DNA of 64,000 nt, taken from the NCBI GenBank assembly GCA_026625625.1, contig CP113055.1, forward strand, positions 2,296,501 through 2,360,500, written 5' to 3'. Of this stretch, positions 42,843-51,663 are shown piece by piece; position 1 is the stretch's first letter, and the number at the start of each line of letters is the position of its first letter. Made by a program: the position numbers and the translations under genes. The DNA comes from Blastomonas sp. SL216 (GTDB lineage: Bacteria; Pseudomonadota; Alphaproteobacteria; Sphingomonadales; Sphingomonadaceae). The notes below the pieces were generated by a model that was given only the letters and a program-made list of their open reading frames with translations, was not told the origin of the DNA and did not search any database.

Positions 42843-45533
42843 ATGGCCGACATTGACACCGCTTCCCTCGCCCCGATCAGTCAAAATCCCGATATCCGCT
42901 ATCTTGGCCGGATATTGGGCGACGTCATCCGCGCCTATGGCGGCGAAAAGCTGTTCCGGCAGACCGAATATATCCGTTCCGCCAGTGTCGACCGGCACCG
43001 CGGCATCGAAGGTGCGGACTCGATCGATACCGGGCTGGAGGCGCTGAACCTCGACGATACCCTGTCTTTCGTGCGCGGCTTCATGCTGTTCTCGATGCTC
43101 GCCAACCTGGCCGAGGACCGGCAGGGCGTGGCGCAGGAAAACGGCGCGACAGTGGCCGAAGCGGTTGAGCGGCTGCGCGACCATGGGGTGGACGATGATG
43201 CCATTGCCGAGTTGCTGGGCCACAGCCTGATCGTCCCCGTGCTCACCGCGCACCCCACCGAAGTGCGCCGCAAGTCGATGATCGACCACAAGAATCGCGT
43301 CGCCGACCTGATGAAGCTGCGCGACGCGGGGCTGGATGAAACACCCAGCGGCGACCGCATCGACGAGGCGCTGCACCGCCAGATCGCGCTGCTCTGGCAG
43401 ACGCGCCCGCTGCGCCGCGAGCGGCTGTTCGTCGCCGACGAGGTCGAGAATGCCCGCGCCTATATGCAGGACGTGTTCCTGCCGGTGCTGCCGATGCTCT
43501 ATGCGCGATGGGAACGCGTGCTGGGCCATCGCCCGCCCGCCTTTCTGCGGCTGGGCAGCTGGATTGGCGGCGACCGCGACGGCAACCCCTTTGTCACCGC
43601 CGACGCGCTCCGCCATGCGCTCGGGCGTCAGGCGGAAACGGCTCTGGTCTATTATCTCGACGGCGTCCACGCGCTGGGCCAGGACCTCAGCATCGCCACC
43701 GGCCTGTCGCAGACCCCCGACGCCGTGCAGGCGCTTGCCGAAAAGAGCGGCGACAATGCGCCGAGCCGCGCCGACGAGCCCTATCGTCGCGCATTGGCCG
43801 GCATTTACGCCCGGCTGTGCGCCACGCATGTGGCGCTGACCGGCAAGCAGCCGCCGCGACCCTCTGCCATCGAAGGCGAAGCCTATGCCACGCCCGGCGA
43901 GCTGCGCCACGATCTGGCGGTGCTGGCCAATGGCCTCGCCGATGATGGCGCAGGCATTCTCGCCAGCGGCGGTGCGCTGGGCCGGCTGATCCGCGCGGTC
44001 GAGATTTTCGGATTCCACCTCGCCACGCTCGACTTGCGCCAGAACAGCGATGTGCACGAACGCGTGGTCGGCGAACTGCTCAAGGTCGCAGGCGTCTGCC
44101 CCGATTATTCGGCGCTGGACGAAGCCGCCCGCATCGCGCTGCTGCGCGCGGAACTGGGCCATGCACGGCCGCTGATCAACCGCTGGCACGACTATGGCGA
44201 GGAGACGGTCAAGGAGCTCGCGATCATCGAGGCAGCGGCTCAGGCGCATGCGCTGTACGGGCAGCAGGCGATCACCGCATACAATATCAGCAAGGCCGAA
44301 AGCGTGTCCGACATGCTCGAGGTCAACTTGCTGCTCAAGGAGGCCGGGCTCTACCGCCCGGGCGCTGTTCCGCATGCCGCGATCATGGCGGTGCCGCTGT
44401 TCGAGACGATCGGCGACCTTGAAAATGCGCCGCAGATCATGCGCGCCTATTTCGCGCTGCCCGAGATCGCCGCGCTGGTGAAGGCGCGCGGTTATCAGGA
44501 AGTGATGGTCGGCTATTCGGACAGCAACAAGGATGGCGGCTATCTCACCTCCACCTGGAGCCTCAACCATGCCAGCCGCGCGCTCGCCAAGGTGTTTGCC
44601 GAAACCGGCATCGCGATGCAGCTGTTCCACGGGCGCGGCGGCGCGGTGGGGCGCGGCGGCGGGTCGAGCTTTGCCGCGATCCGCGCGCAGCCCAAGGGCA
44701 CGGTGCAGGGCCGCATCCGCATCACTGAACAGGGCGAGGTCATCGCCGCCAAATATGGCACGGTGGAAAGCGCCGAGCTGAATCTCGAGGCGATCACCTC
44801 TGCCGCGCTCATCACGACGCTCGACCATGATGGCGTCAGCGAGGGCGACGAGGCGCGCTTTGCCGCAGCGATGGACATGATCTCGCGCGATGCCTTCCGC
44901 GCCTATCGCAACCTGGTCTATGGCACCGAAGGCTTCAACCAGTTCTTCCGCGCCGCCACGCCGATCAGCGAGATTGCCGACCTGAAGATCGGATCGCGCC
45001 CCGCCAGCCGTTCCAAGAGCCAGCGGATCGAGGATCTGCGCGCCATTCCCTGGGTGTTCAGCTGGGCGCAAGCGCGCATCATGCTGCCCGGATGGTATGG
45101 CGTCGGCCAGGCTTTGGGCGGCTTTGCCGACAAGGGGCTGCTCAAGAGCATGGCCGAGGGCTGGCCGTTCTTCCAGGCGCTGCTCGGCAATATGGAGATG
45201 GTGCTCGCCAAGTCCGACATGGGCATCGCGCGCCACTATGCCGGGCTGGTCCCCGACGAGGCCTTGCGCGACATGGTCTTCGGCCAGATCACATCGGGCT
45301 GGAACGCGGCGCACGACAATCTGCTGAGCATCACCGGCCAGTCGCGGCTATTGGCCAACAACCCCGCGCTCGACACCTCGATCCGGCTGCGTCTGCCCTA
45401 TATCGAGCCCCTGAACCTGCTGCAGATCGAACTGATCAAGCGTCACCGCGCGGGCGAGACCGACGAGCGCATTCCCGAAGGCATCCAGCTGTCGATCAAC
45501 GCAATCGCGACCGCGCTGAGGAACAGCGGGTGA
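42843..45533 (+). CDS. ppc: Phosphoenolpyruvate carboxylase
   Basis: Replenishes oxaloacetate from PEP and bicarbonate. It is 896 residues long, normal for the bacterial enzyme. Catalytic motifs: H137 in 'VLTAHPTEVRRKS', 'VMVGYSDSNKDGGYLTS', 'LFHGRGGAVGRGGGSS' and the C-terminal 'RLPYIEPLNLLQIELIK'. It ends 'LSINAIATALRNSG', with the conserved Asn-Ser-Gly-type tail. The ATG at 42843 starts the conserved part; the longer upstream frame reads through the promoter region. Confidence 0.96.
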   Translation: MADIDTASLAPISQNPDIRYLGRILGDVIRAYGGEKLFRQTEYIRSASVDRHRGIEGADSIDTGLEALNLDDTLSFVRGFMLFSMLANLAEDRQGVAQENGATVAEAVERLRDHGVDDDAIAELLGHSLIVPVLTAHPTEVRRKSMIDHKNRVADLMKLRDAGLDETPSGDRIDEALHRQIALLWQTRPLRRERLFVADEVENARAYMQDVFLPVLPMLYARWERVLGHRPPAFLRLGSWIGGDRDGNPFVTADALRHALGRQAETALVYYLDGVHALGQDLSIATGLSQTPDAVQALAEKSGDNAPSRADEPYRRALAGIYARLCATHVALTGKQPPRPSAIEGEAYATPGELRHDLAVLANGLADDGAGILASGGALGRLIRAVEIFGFHLATLDLRQNSDVHERVVGELLKVAGVCPDYSALDEAARIALLRAELGHARPLINRWHDYGEETVKELAIIEAAAQAHALYGQQAITAYNISKAESVSDMLEVNLLLKEAGLYRPGAVPHAAIMAVPLFETIGDLENAPQIMRAYFALPEIAALVKARGYQEVMVGYSDSNKDGGYLTSTWSLNHASRALAKVFAETGIAMQLFHGRGGAVGRGGGSSFAAIRAQPKGTVQGRIRITEQGEVIAAKYGTVESAELNLEAITSAALITTLDHDGVSEGDEARFAAAMDMISRDAFRAYRNLVYGTEGFNQFFRAATPISEIADLKIGSRPASRSKSQRIEDLRAIPWVFSWAQARIMLPGWYGVGQALGGFADKGLLKSMAEGWPFFQALLGNMEMVLAKSDMGIARHYAGLVPDEALRDMVFGQITSGWNAAHDNLLSITGQSRLLANNPALDTSIRLRLPYIEPLNLLQIELIKRHRAGETDERIPEGIQLSINAIATALRNSG

Positions 45534-45548
45534 TGGGTATCGGCAGCG

Positions 45549-45968
45549 CTATCTGATTTCGGTCCTGCCGTGACCGTGCGGGAAGACGATCCTTTTCGCG
45601 CCAAACGCGGTTTGGGCCGCGCTGCGCCAGCGGTCGAGCTCGGGAATGTCGGTCTCGATGTCCTCGGGATAGAGATAGGTGATCCGCACGTCTGTGCCAC
45701 GGACAAGATAATGGATCTCGTCCCAGCGGCTGCTGAGCGGCTCCAGGGCCCAGAGCTCGAGCAGCGCGTCGCGATACTTGGCATAGTCCGGCTGAGCGAA
45801 GGCGATATAGCTGCCACGATCCAGGAAACGCGCGATGCTGATGTAGCGGCTTTCCACTATCGCGACCATCAATGTGCCAAGCGGACTGAAATTGGTCTCC
45901 GCGCGAAGGGTCGAGGCGAGATCGGCAAGGAGGTCAGCTTTCCATCGCCTTGCGCCCAGATTCCACAT
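45549..45968 (-). CDS. Hypothetical protein of the toxin-immunity island
   Basis: A 139-residue soluble protein with a mixed alpha/beta pattern ('GTLMVAIVESRYISIARFLDRGSYIAFAQ', 'ALEPLSSRWDEIHYLVRGTDVRITYLYPEDIETD'). No motif is recognised. The ribosome site is strong (AAGGGGGCAAC before ATG). It follows the putative immunity gene by 43 bases on the same strand and shares its acidic surface, so it may be a second immunity protein or an unrelated gene. Confidence 0.65.
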   Translation of the reverse strand: MWNLGARRWKADLLADLASTLRAETNFSPLGTLMVAIVESRYISIARFLDRGSYIAFAQPDYAKYRDALLELWALEPLSSRWDEIHYLVRGTDVRITYLYPEDIETDIPELDRWRSAAQTAFGAKRIVFPHGHGRTEIR

Positions 45969-46011
45969 TGTTGCCCCCTTATCGTCCAGAAAGCATGGCT
46001 CTGCGCGTTAC

Positions 46012-46458
46012 TCAGCGCATCTTTGTGCGCCAACCCGAGCGTGGAAGTTTCTGGGCATCGCTCGGCATCGGCGGATATCTGATCGGAAAATCCCCGAAAT
46101 AGGAAATTACAAATGACTCTCGGTCATCATACGGCAGCTGATCTTCGGGAACATCCTGCGGATACACTATTTTTGATGATGCCCCTCCATCTTTGATAAA
46201 TATTTCTATTCCCAGCGGTACCTTGCCAGCAGGCGGAACAAACCTCAGATCATCGAGTAGATCTACGTTTTTGAACTCATCTTCGGTAACAAAGATATAC
46301 TCGACAAATCGTTGTCTGCCTACATAAACCGAATAACGGACGCCGCCGTCAAGGTCAGCCAAAACGAGGATTCCTCGATTGTCGACTCCATGTTTATGGA
46401 CAAGGTTGCAGGCGACGTCATGAACGATATCAGCCATTTCGATCTGCCAGTCCTTCAT
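46012..46458 (-). CDS. Putative immunity protein for the NS_2 nuclease
   Basis: A 148-residue acidic, soluble protein ('FVEYIFVTEDEFKNVDLLDDLRFVPP', 'IVYPQDVPEDQLPYDDRES'). It has no membrane segment or signal. The ATG overlaps the nuclease stop (ATGA), the typical arrangement of immunity genes behind contact-dependent or polymorphic toxins. Its DNA is visibly AT-richer and uses codons rare in the neighbouring genes, a sign of transfer. The immunity role is inferred from position and character; no homologue is recognised. Confidence 0.6.
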   Translation of the reverse strand: MKDWQIEMADIVHDVACNLVHKHGVDNRGILVLADLDGGVRYSVYVGRQRFVEYIFVTEDEFKNVDLLDDLRFVPPAGKVPLGIEIFIKDGGASSKIVYPQDVPEDQLPYDDRESFVISYFGDFPIRYPPMPSDAQKLPRSGWRTKMR

Positions 46459-47330
46459 TTTTTCCTCCGCACTTGGGGCTTTACAGGAAAATGACCGGGG
46501 CGATTGTCTATCTTTTCATAGACGGTCGGTCCTCCAGTGCTATACCAGATATGCACGAAGTCCGGCCGTCTCGATCCTGTCGGATAGTCTATCTTCATCT
46601 TGAACGACACATCCTTGCCTGCGGCTTGCGCGTCCGCCCATGTCTGCTCGACCACGCGGTAACGGCCTCTGTTGGACGCCCTGTCCTGCGCAAAATGGTT
46701 GAAGGCATCATTGGGGCCGTTGAACCGATGCGCGATGAAATGGCCACCATCATCGGTGGGGAGCCGGTCAGGCTTGCCCGCATTGCGCTGTGCCGATCTC
46801 GACCGCGGCGTCTGCGCTTCGGTGCCCAGCTTCGGCACATCGATTTCATGCGGGTCGCCCTTGTCGTCCAGGTGATAGATATAGCCGTTGCGCTCGACAG
46901 GCCGCCATGGCGAGGGAGCGGCAGGCCGAATTGGTATCGGTTTGGCCCGAGGCTTCGGCCAAGGGGCTGGCGTAGCGGGCAACCAGCCCGGAAAGTTACG
47001 GCCTCCGCGCGATGTTGGCTTTGGTTTGGCCTTTGGCTCTGGCTTGGCCGGCAAAGGCTTTCCGAACGCCCCGGTTGCACCCGCGCCGCCGAACGATCCG
47101 CCGCCGGGTTTAACCTTGTCGCGCTTGCGTGGTTTCCCGGAAGCCGAGGAGCCTGCGCTACCAGAACCATAACGCCGCCCTTGGTCGGCAAAGGTGAAGC
47201 GCCCGTCGTCCGGATCGTGCCAGGGGTTGAACTTGCGCTCGATCGCCGCGCTCGCGTCAGGATCGGGCCAGCGCCCTGTTCGCAACCAGAGTGCAAAACT
47301 GCTTTGCTGCCCATGCGCCGATTCCCGCAT
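46455..47330 (-). CDS. DNA/RNA non-specific endonuclease toxin (Endonuclea_NS_2-like)
   Basis: A 291-residue protein without a classic signal peptide. The N-terminal segment 'FNPWHDPDDGRFTFADQGRRYG' is a recurring sphingomonad motif. A long Pro/Lys/Gly-rich linker (about 55-160) leads to a C-terminal nuclease of the Endonuclea_NS_2 type: 'RLPTDDGGHFIAHRFNGPNDAFNHFAQD', with the His and Asn expected at the active site, then 'RYRVVEQTWADAQAAGKDVSF' and 'RRPDFVHIWYSTGG'. A good site (AGGAG) precedes the ATG. How it is delivered is unknown. Confidence 0.78.
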   Translation of the reverse strand: MRESAHGQQSSFALWLRTGRWPDPDASAAIERKFNPWHDPDDGRFTFADQGRRYGSGSAGSSASGKPRKRDKVKPGGGSFGGAGATGAFGKPLPAKPEPKAKPKPTSRGGRNFPGWLPATPAPWPKPRAKPIPIRPAAPSPWRPVERNGYIYHLDDKGDPHEIDVPKLGTEAQTPRSRSAQRNAGKPDRLPTDDGGHFIAHRFNGPNDAFNHFAQDRASNRGRYRVVEQTWADAQAAGKDVSFKMKIDYPTGSRRPDFVHIWYSTGGPTVYEKIDNRPGHFPVKPQVRRKK

Positions 47331-47470
47331 CTTGCCGCTCCTGTGAGGAAAAACGGCAAGAACATATCAGCAACATTTTCCAACAAGTCAATCATGCGCG
47401 GGCCGTCCAGTGCAACTCAGAGCATTGAAATGATCCGCTTCGGATCCATCTCGACGGTCTTGGACATCGC
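47331..47470. other. Promoter region of the toxin island
   Basis: About 140 bases upstream of the nuclease gene, partly AT-rich (47340-47400), with no coding frame. It presumably holds the promoter of the nuclease-immunity operon. Confidence 0.3.
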
Positions 47471-47508
47471 AAAAAGAAACGGCGGCGAACCCATAAGGTC
47501 CGCCGCCG
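47471..47508 (-). terminator. Rho-independent terminator after the small lipoprotein gene
   Basis: Read on the minus strand, CGGCGGCGG, a loop of about ten bases, and CGCCGCCG form a strong hairpin followed by TTTCTTTTT. Confidence 0.8.
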
Positions 47509-47532
47509 CCTGTTACCTTCGAAGGGGAAGGT

Positions 47533-47811
47533 TTACTTCTTTTCGGTGGTCGTGCCCGGCACTTCGCTGGGAGCGATTTCGCCATTGTCGTCCATCGCAT
47601 TGGCCTTTTCTTCGCCGGCCGCTTCAACCGCATCAGCCTGGTTTTCCAGAGCGTCTTCCTGGGCTTCGGTCGGGGCTTCATCAGCCATGTTTTCCAGCGC
47701 GTCGGCTTCGGCTTCAGCCTGGTCTTCGACCTTGTCGGCCTGCTCGCTCTGGCAGGCGCCGAGGCTGATGAGGCCGATGCTGGCAACGCTGGTAAGAATC
47801 AGTTTACGCAT
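47533..47811 (-). CDS. Small acidic lipoprotein
   Basis: A 92-residue protein with a lipobox (MRKLILTSVASIGLISLGAC). The mature part is almost wholly Glu/Ala/Asp ('EDQAEAEADALENMADEAP'), probably a single extended helix or disordered chain. The ribosome site is GGAGCGAAAC before ATG. A terminator follows 25 bases after the stop, so it is monocistronic. Similar short proteins occur in sphingomonads; the function is unknown. Confidence 0.75.
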   Translation of the reverse strand: MRKLILTSVASIGLISLGACQSEQADKVEDQAEAEADALENMADEAPTEAQEDALENQADAVEAAGEEKANAMDDNGEIAPSEVPGTTTEKK

Positions 47812-48027
47812 GTTTCGCTCCACTACCCTGTTTCATGCACAATGCATGAACGCCTCAACGGGCAGCCGCGCAGAGGGTTGCAAAGCCTCGTGAATTTTTT
47901 CGCGCGCGCATGATGCGGCACGGCTCTGGACACGCGCCTAGCCAAAGCGCACCAAAGCTGCTTAAGAGCATCCGGGATCAGGCTTGGACATATCGCTTTG
48001 ACATCATCGCCGCCGCACACTGACCCC
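47812..48027. other. Divergent promoter region
   Basis: This region lies between the small lipoprotein gene and the flippase gene. The flippase frame is open back to a TTG at 47998, without a good ribosome site. No other feature was found. Confidence 0.3.
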
Positions 48028-49542
48028 ATGTCACCGGATTCCGCATCCGGACCGGACACCGCTGCGCCGGCCAAGGATGGCGGCGACATCCAGGCGCTGG
48101 CCAAGGGCGGACGCACCAATTTCTTCGGCTTCTTGCTGCGGCTGGCGGCGCGGCTGCCATTCCTGTTCATCGCCGGTCGGCTCTATGGCGCCGAAGCGCT
48201 GGGACGGTTTGCCTATGCCGTGCTGGTGGTCGAGTTCGCCGCGCAACTGGCCACGCTGGGGCTGAAGCGCGGCCTGGCAGCGCAGCTCGCGCGAACATCG
48301 CGCCCGCACGCGCAGGTTGTGGCCGATGGCATGCTGGTCAGCTTCATCGCATCGGCCATTGCCGCCACCCTGTTGATGCTGCTGCCCGAGATCATGTTCC
48401 CGAACAGCGCGGCGGGCGAGATCGACCGGCTGCTGCCGCTGGTCATCCTGGCGGTGGCGGGGTCCGATGTGGCGCTGGCCGCGCTCGCCTATCGCTTCGA
48501 CATCGCGGCCACCGTGCGCGCGCGATCGGTCATCGAGCCATGGACGATCAGCATCACCGCGTGGATCTTCTTCTATCTCACGCCCACCGACGGGCTGATA
48601 TTGTCCTATATCGCCTCGATGGTCGCCGCGTTCATCGCCTCGATCATTCCGATGCTGCGCAATTACGGCGTGCCGACCGGGTGGCGGCCGCGTCCGCTCA
48701 AGCTGCTGCGCATGGCGCGGCGCAATGCCCCGCTGGCCGCTGCCGATGCCATCGAATGGGGCAGCAGGCGGCTCGATCTGGCGGTGCTGGGCCTGTTCGC
48801 CGCGCCCGCCGTGGTCGGCATCTATTATATCGCGCAGCAGGTCGCCAGCCTGCCGCAGAAGCTCAAGACCAGCTTCGATCCGATCCTGGGCCCCGTCATT
48901 GCGCGCAACCTGCAAGTCGGCAAGATGGCCGAGATCGCCCGCCAGGTGAGCCAGGTCGGCTTCTGGATCATCGCCGCGCAATTGGGCGTCGCGCTCGCGC
49001 TCGGCATTCCGGGCGAAGGCGTGATGGGGCTGGTCGGCCCCAATTTCGTTGGCGGCACCGGCGCACTCGCCTTCCTGCTGGCAGCAGAGGTTGTCGCGGC
49101 GACCGCGGCGGTGAGCGAGGCCGCGCTTGTCTATATCGCGCGCCACCGCAACCTGATGATCTCGCTCGCCATGCTGGCGCTGCAGGGCGGCCTCAGCGTC
49201 GCCTTGATCCTGACCGCGCAAGCCCTGGGTCTGCCACCGCTGTTCCAGGCGGCGAGCGTTGCACTGGCGCTGGCGCTCGCACTGGGCTTTGCCTCGATCG
49301 TCAAGGCGCGGCTGCTGTCGAAACTGCTCGGCGCGCCGGTCAATGGCTGGCGCTGGGCCTTGGTCTGGGCGGGCGCGGCGGCGACGGCGGTGGGTTGGGG
49401 CTTTACCAAGCTGCCCGAATGGGCGGAGCTCGCCTTTGGCATCCCCGCCATCCTGGGCGTCTATGGCTGGGTGATCTGGCGGCGCGGCTTCGGCCCCGAA
49501 GATCGCGAACTGTTCCGGATGCGCAAGACCAGCGCGGATTAG
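48028..49542 (+). CDS. Polysaccharide flippase (MOP/Wzx-type)
   Basis: A 504-residue membrane protein with about twelve to fourteen helices and the MATE/Wzx-like start 'GGRTNFFGFLLRLAARLPFLFIAGRLYGAEALGRFAYAVLVVEF'. The middle 'AVLGLFAAPAVVGIYYIAQQVASLPQKLKTSFDPILGPVIA' is typical of polysaccharide-biosynthesis flippases. It would move a lipid-linked sugar across the inner membrane. No polysaccharide gene cluster is next to it; the nearest sugar gene is the GT4 at 19816. The start codon is uncertain (48028 ATG or 47998 TTG). Confidence 0.85.
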   Translation: MSPDSASGPDTAAPAKDGGDIQALAKGGRTNFFGFLLRLAARLPFLFIAGRLYGAEALGRFAYAVLVVEFAAQLATLGLKRGLAAQLARTSRPHAQVVADGMLVSFIASAIAATLLMLLPEIMFPNSAAGEIDRLLPLVILAVAGSDVALAALAYRFDIAATVRARSVIEPWTISITAWIFFYLTPTDGLILSYIASMVAAFIASIIPMLRNYGVPTGWRPRPLKLLRMARRNAPLAAADAIEWGSRRLDLAVLGLFAAPAVVGIYYIAQQVASLPQKLKTSFDPILGPVIARNLQVGKMAEIARQVSQVGFWIIAAQLGVALALGIPGEGVMGLVGPNFVGGTGALAFLLAAEVVAATAAVSEAALVYIARHRNLMISLAMLALQGGLSVALILTAQALGLPPLFQAASVALALALALGFASIVKARLLSKLLGAPVNGWRWALVWAGAAATAVGWGFTKLPEWAELAFGIPAILGVYGWVIWRRGFGPEDRELFRMRKTSAD

Positions 49543-49545
49543 GCT

Positions 49546-50292
49546 CTAGAATTCGGCGAGCAACCGGCCAAGCCCGGCGATCTGGTCATCGATGCCGCAG
49601 GCGCGCAGCGCGTGCCAATAGGTCGCGGTGTTGATCGCGATCACCGGCTTGCCGCGCGCGGCTTCCTGCTCGGCCGCCAGATCGACCATCGACAGGTTGG
49701 TGCCGACCTGCACCACCGCATCGACCTCCGGCCCGTCGAGATGGTCGATCACCTCGCGCAGCCGATCAGGCGTCACCTTGGCGATATCGGTCCAGCAGCG
49801 GCATTGCAGCGGCACATCGCGGACCACCTGAAAGCCTGATTCCTCGAGGAAGCGCCGCACCTCGGCATTGGCGACCGGGTAATAGGGCGAGACGAAGCTC
49901 ACCGTCTTCACCTGGCCATAGGCCTTGAGCGCCGCTGCGATCGATTCTGCGCCGGTGCTCGCACCCACGCCTGCGACCGCCTCGACCTTGCGCTTGAAGT
50001 CGACCGAGCCCTGGACACCGCCGTAAAAGGTGATCGCCGACATGCCGAGCACCAGATAATCGGGGCGGCAGGTCATGACCGAGCGCACCGCGTCCATCGT
50101 GTTCTCGGCAATCGCGGTGGTCCCGGCGATGAAATCCTCGTTGGAGAGCGCGACCGGATCCTCGACATAGATGCGCGAGAAATGGTTGGTCACGCCTTCG
50201 GGGCGCATCCGCTCCATGTCCGGCTGAACCACCGTGTTGGTCGAGGGCGCAACCACCCCCAGCAGCCTGCGCCAGCCCAGCACATCGCCCAT
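49546..50292 (-). CDS. Arylmalonate decarboxylase / maleate isomerase-like protein
   Basis: A 248-residue protein of the Asp/Glu racemase-like superfamily. The N-terminus 'LLGVVAPSTNTVVQPDMERMRPEGV' carries the Asn-Thr motif of maleate isomerase and AMDase. The places of the two catalytic Cys of that superfamily read 'YLVLGMSAITFYGG' and 'VVQVGTNLSMVDLA', so both seem absent. The actual reaction is therefore unclear; decarboxylation or another carbanion step is possible. It follows the FAD monooxygenase gene by 39 bases. The ribosome site (AAGGAGGTTCGACC) is strong. Confidence 0.72.
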   Translation of the reverse strand: MGDVLGWRRLLGVVAPSTNTVVQPDMERMRPEGVTNHFSRIYVEDPVALSNEDFIAGTTAIAENTMDAVRSVMTCRPDYLVLGMSAITFYGGVQGSVDFKRKVEAVAGVGASTGAESIAAALKAYGQVKTVSFVSPYYPVANAEVRRFLEESGFQVVRDVPLQCRCWTDIAKVTPDRLREVIDHLDGPEVDAVVQVGTNLSMVDLAAEQEAARGKPVIAINTATYWHALRACGIDDQIAGLGRLLAEF

Positions 50293-50331
50293 GGTCGAAC
50301 CTCCTTCAGCTATGCCTGCAAGGCGGCGCAA

Positions 50332-51537
50332 TCAGTTGATGGCACGCGCCTTGTCCAGGCTGTCGAACATCGCCTGTTTCAGCAGATAGGCACGGCGGCG
50401 CTCGTCATCCTGCTGGATGGCCAGCATCGCCTCGCGGCGGCGCTTGTGCCCCTCGCCCGCACCGCCGCGGATAAAGGCCATGTTCTCGATCGTCTGCGCC
50501 TGGGTGAAATCATGCGTCACCTGGCGACGCTGGCGGTCGAAAAGCTCCAGCGACCCATTGGCCTTGCCACTTTTCAAGGCTGGTTGCAGCTTCTCGAACA
50601 GGTTGAACGCATCGTGCAGCCCCGAATTCATCCCGAAACCGCCGAGCGGGTTGTTGAGATGCGCCGCATCGCCGATCAGCATCACCCGGCCTTCGAGGAA
50701 GGATTTGGCCACCCGCTGATGCACCCGATAGAGCGTGCGGTGGAAGGTCTTGACCTCCGCGCCATGGCCGATCAGCCGCTTGAAAATGGCGTTCTTGCGT
50801 TCATCGGAGCGCAGATCGTCATCGCTGGCCGCGCCATCGGTGGGCAGCAGCACGCGCCAGACCGAGGGCACCTTGAGCAGCACCAGCCACTCTTCGGGAT
50901 CGGACACGTAATTCACATAGGCCAGGTTATCGAGATAGGCGGTGAGGTCCTCATCGGTCGAAAGGCACAGGAACCGTTCGGGATAGGTAAAGCCGTCGAA
51001 CTCGATCCCCAGCCATTTGCGCACCACGCTGTTCGCGCCGTCGGCGGCGATCAGAAAGTCGCACGCGATCTCCTGGATCGCGGTCGGGCTTTCGACGAAC
51101 ACGGTGACGCCCTTGTCGTCCTGCGCGAAGGACAGCAGCCGGTGGTTGAAGCGCACCTGCGCGCTGGGATAGCGGGCGAGACCCTCGGCCAGCGCTCGCG
51201 AAAGATGATATTGCTCGCACTGGATGCGGAAGGGATAGCGCGTGACATCGGCAAGTTCGCTGAGGTCAAAGTCGATGACCTCGCCCGATTGCCGGTCGCG
51301 CCAGTGATAGACCGGCGCCTTCAGGCCGCGTGCCAGCAGCATCGGGGTCACATCGACCTCGTCGAGCATTTCCAGCGTCGGCGGGTGGAAGGTGGAAGCG
51401 CGCAGATCCTGGGCGCAATCCTCGTTCGCCTCGAGCACGATAACATCCGCGCCCTGTTTGGCCAGCAGGGTCGCCATGGTCGTGCCAACCGGCCCGGCCC
51501 CGACAATCACCACCTGGCAACGTTCCTTTGCGGACAT
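50332..51537 (-). CDS. FAD-dependent aromatic-type monooxygenase
   Basis: A 401-residue group A flavoprotein hydroxylase. The Rossmann motif is 'VVIVGAGPVGTTMATLLAKQGADVIVLEAN' (about 9-38), the second FAD motif is 'LEGRVMLIGDAAHLNNPLGGFGMNSGLHDAFNL', and the 'DG' motif 'DFLIAADGANSVVRKWLGI' lies between. It resembles MhpA and PHBH-type enzymes that hydroxylate phenols with NAD(P)H and O2. The upstream MaoC gene and the downstream decarboxylase-like gene suggest one catabolic operon. Confidence 0.88.
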   Translation of the reverse strand: MSAKERCQVVIVGAGPVGTTMATLLAKQGADVIVLEANEDCAQDLRASTFHPPTLEMLDEVDVTPMLLARGLKAPVYHWRDRQSGEVIDFDLSELADVTRYPFRIQCEQYHLSRALAEGLARYPSAQVRFNHRLLSFAQDDKGVTVFVESPTAIQEIACDFLIAADGANSVVRKWLGIEFDGFTYPERFLCLSTDEDLTAYLDNLAYVNYVSDPEEWLVLLKVPSVWRVLLPTDGAASDDDLRSDERKNAIFKRLIGHGAEVKTFHRTLYRVHQRVAKSFLEGRVMLIGDAAHLNNPLGGFGMNSGLHDAFNLFEKLQPALKSGKANGSLELFDRQRRQVTHDFTQAQTIENMAFIRGGAGEGHKRRREAMLAIQQDDERRRAYLLKQAMFDSLDKARAIN

Positions 51538-51663
51538 CCGTCCTGCCCCTCGTCTTATCTGCTCTCTGGCTAGAAAACCGGCGCGGCTGCTGATGCGGCC
51601 TTGGCGCAAACTATCCACCGTGCGACCAACAGGCCGGGCCGCACGGTGGGCGTGCCTTCGGGA

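Noticed and set aside
42732-45314. A long minus-strand frame opposite ppc
   Set aside because: ppc is complete with all catalytic motifs; the opposite frame is a high-GC shadow.
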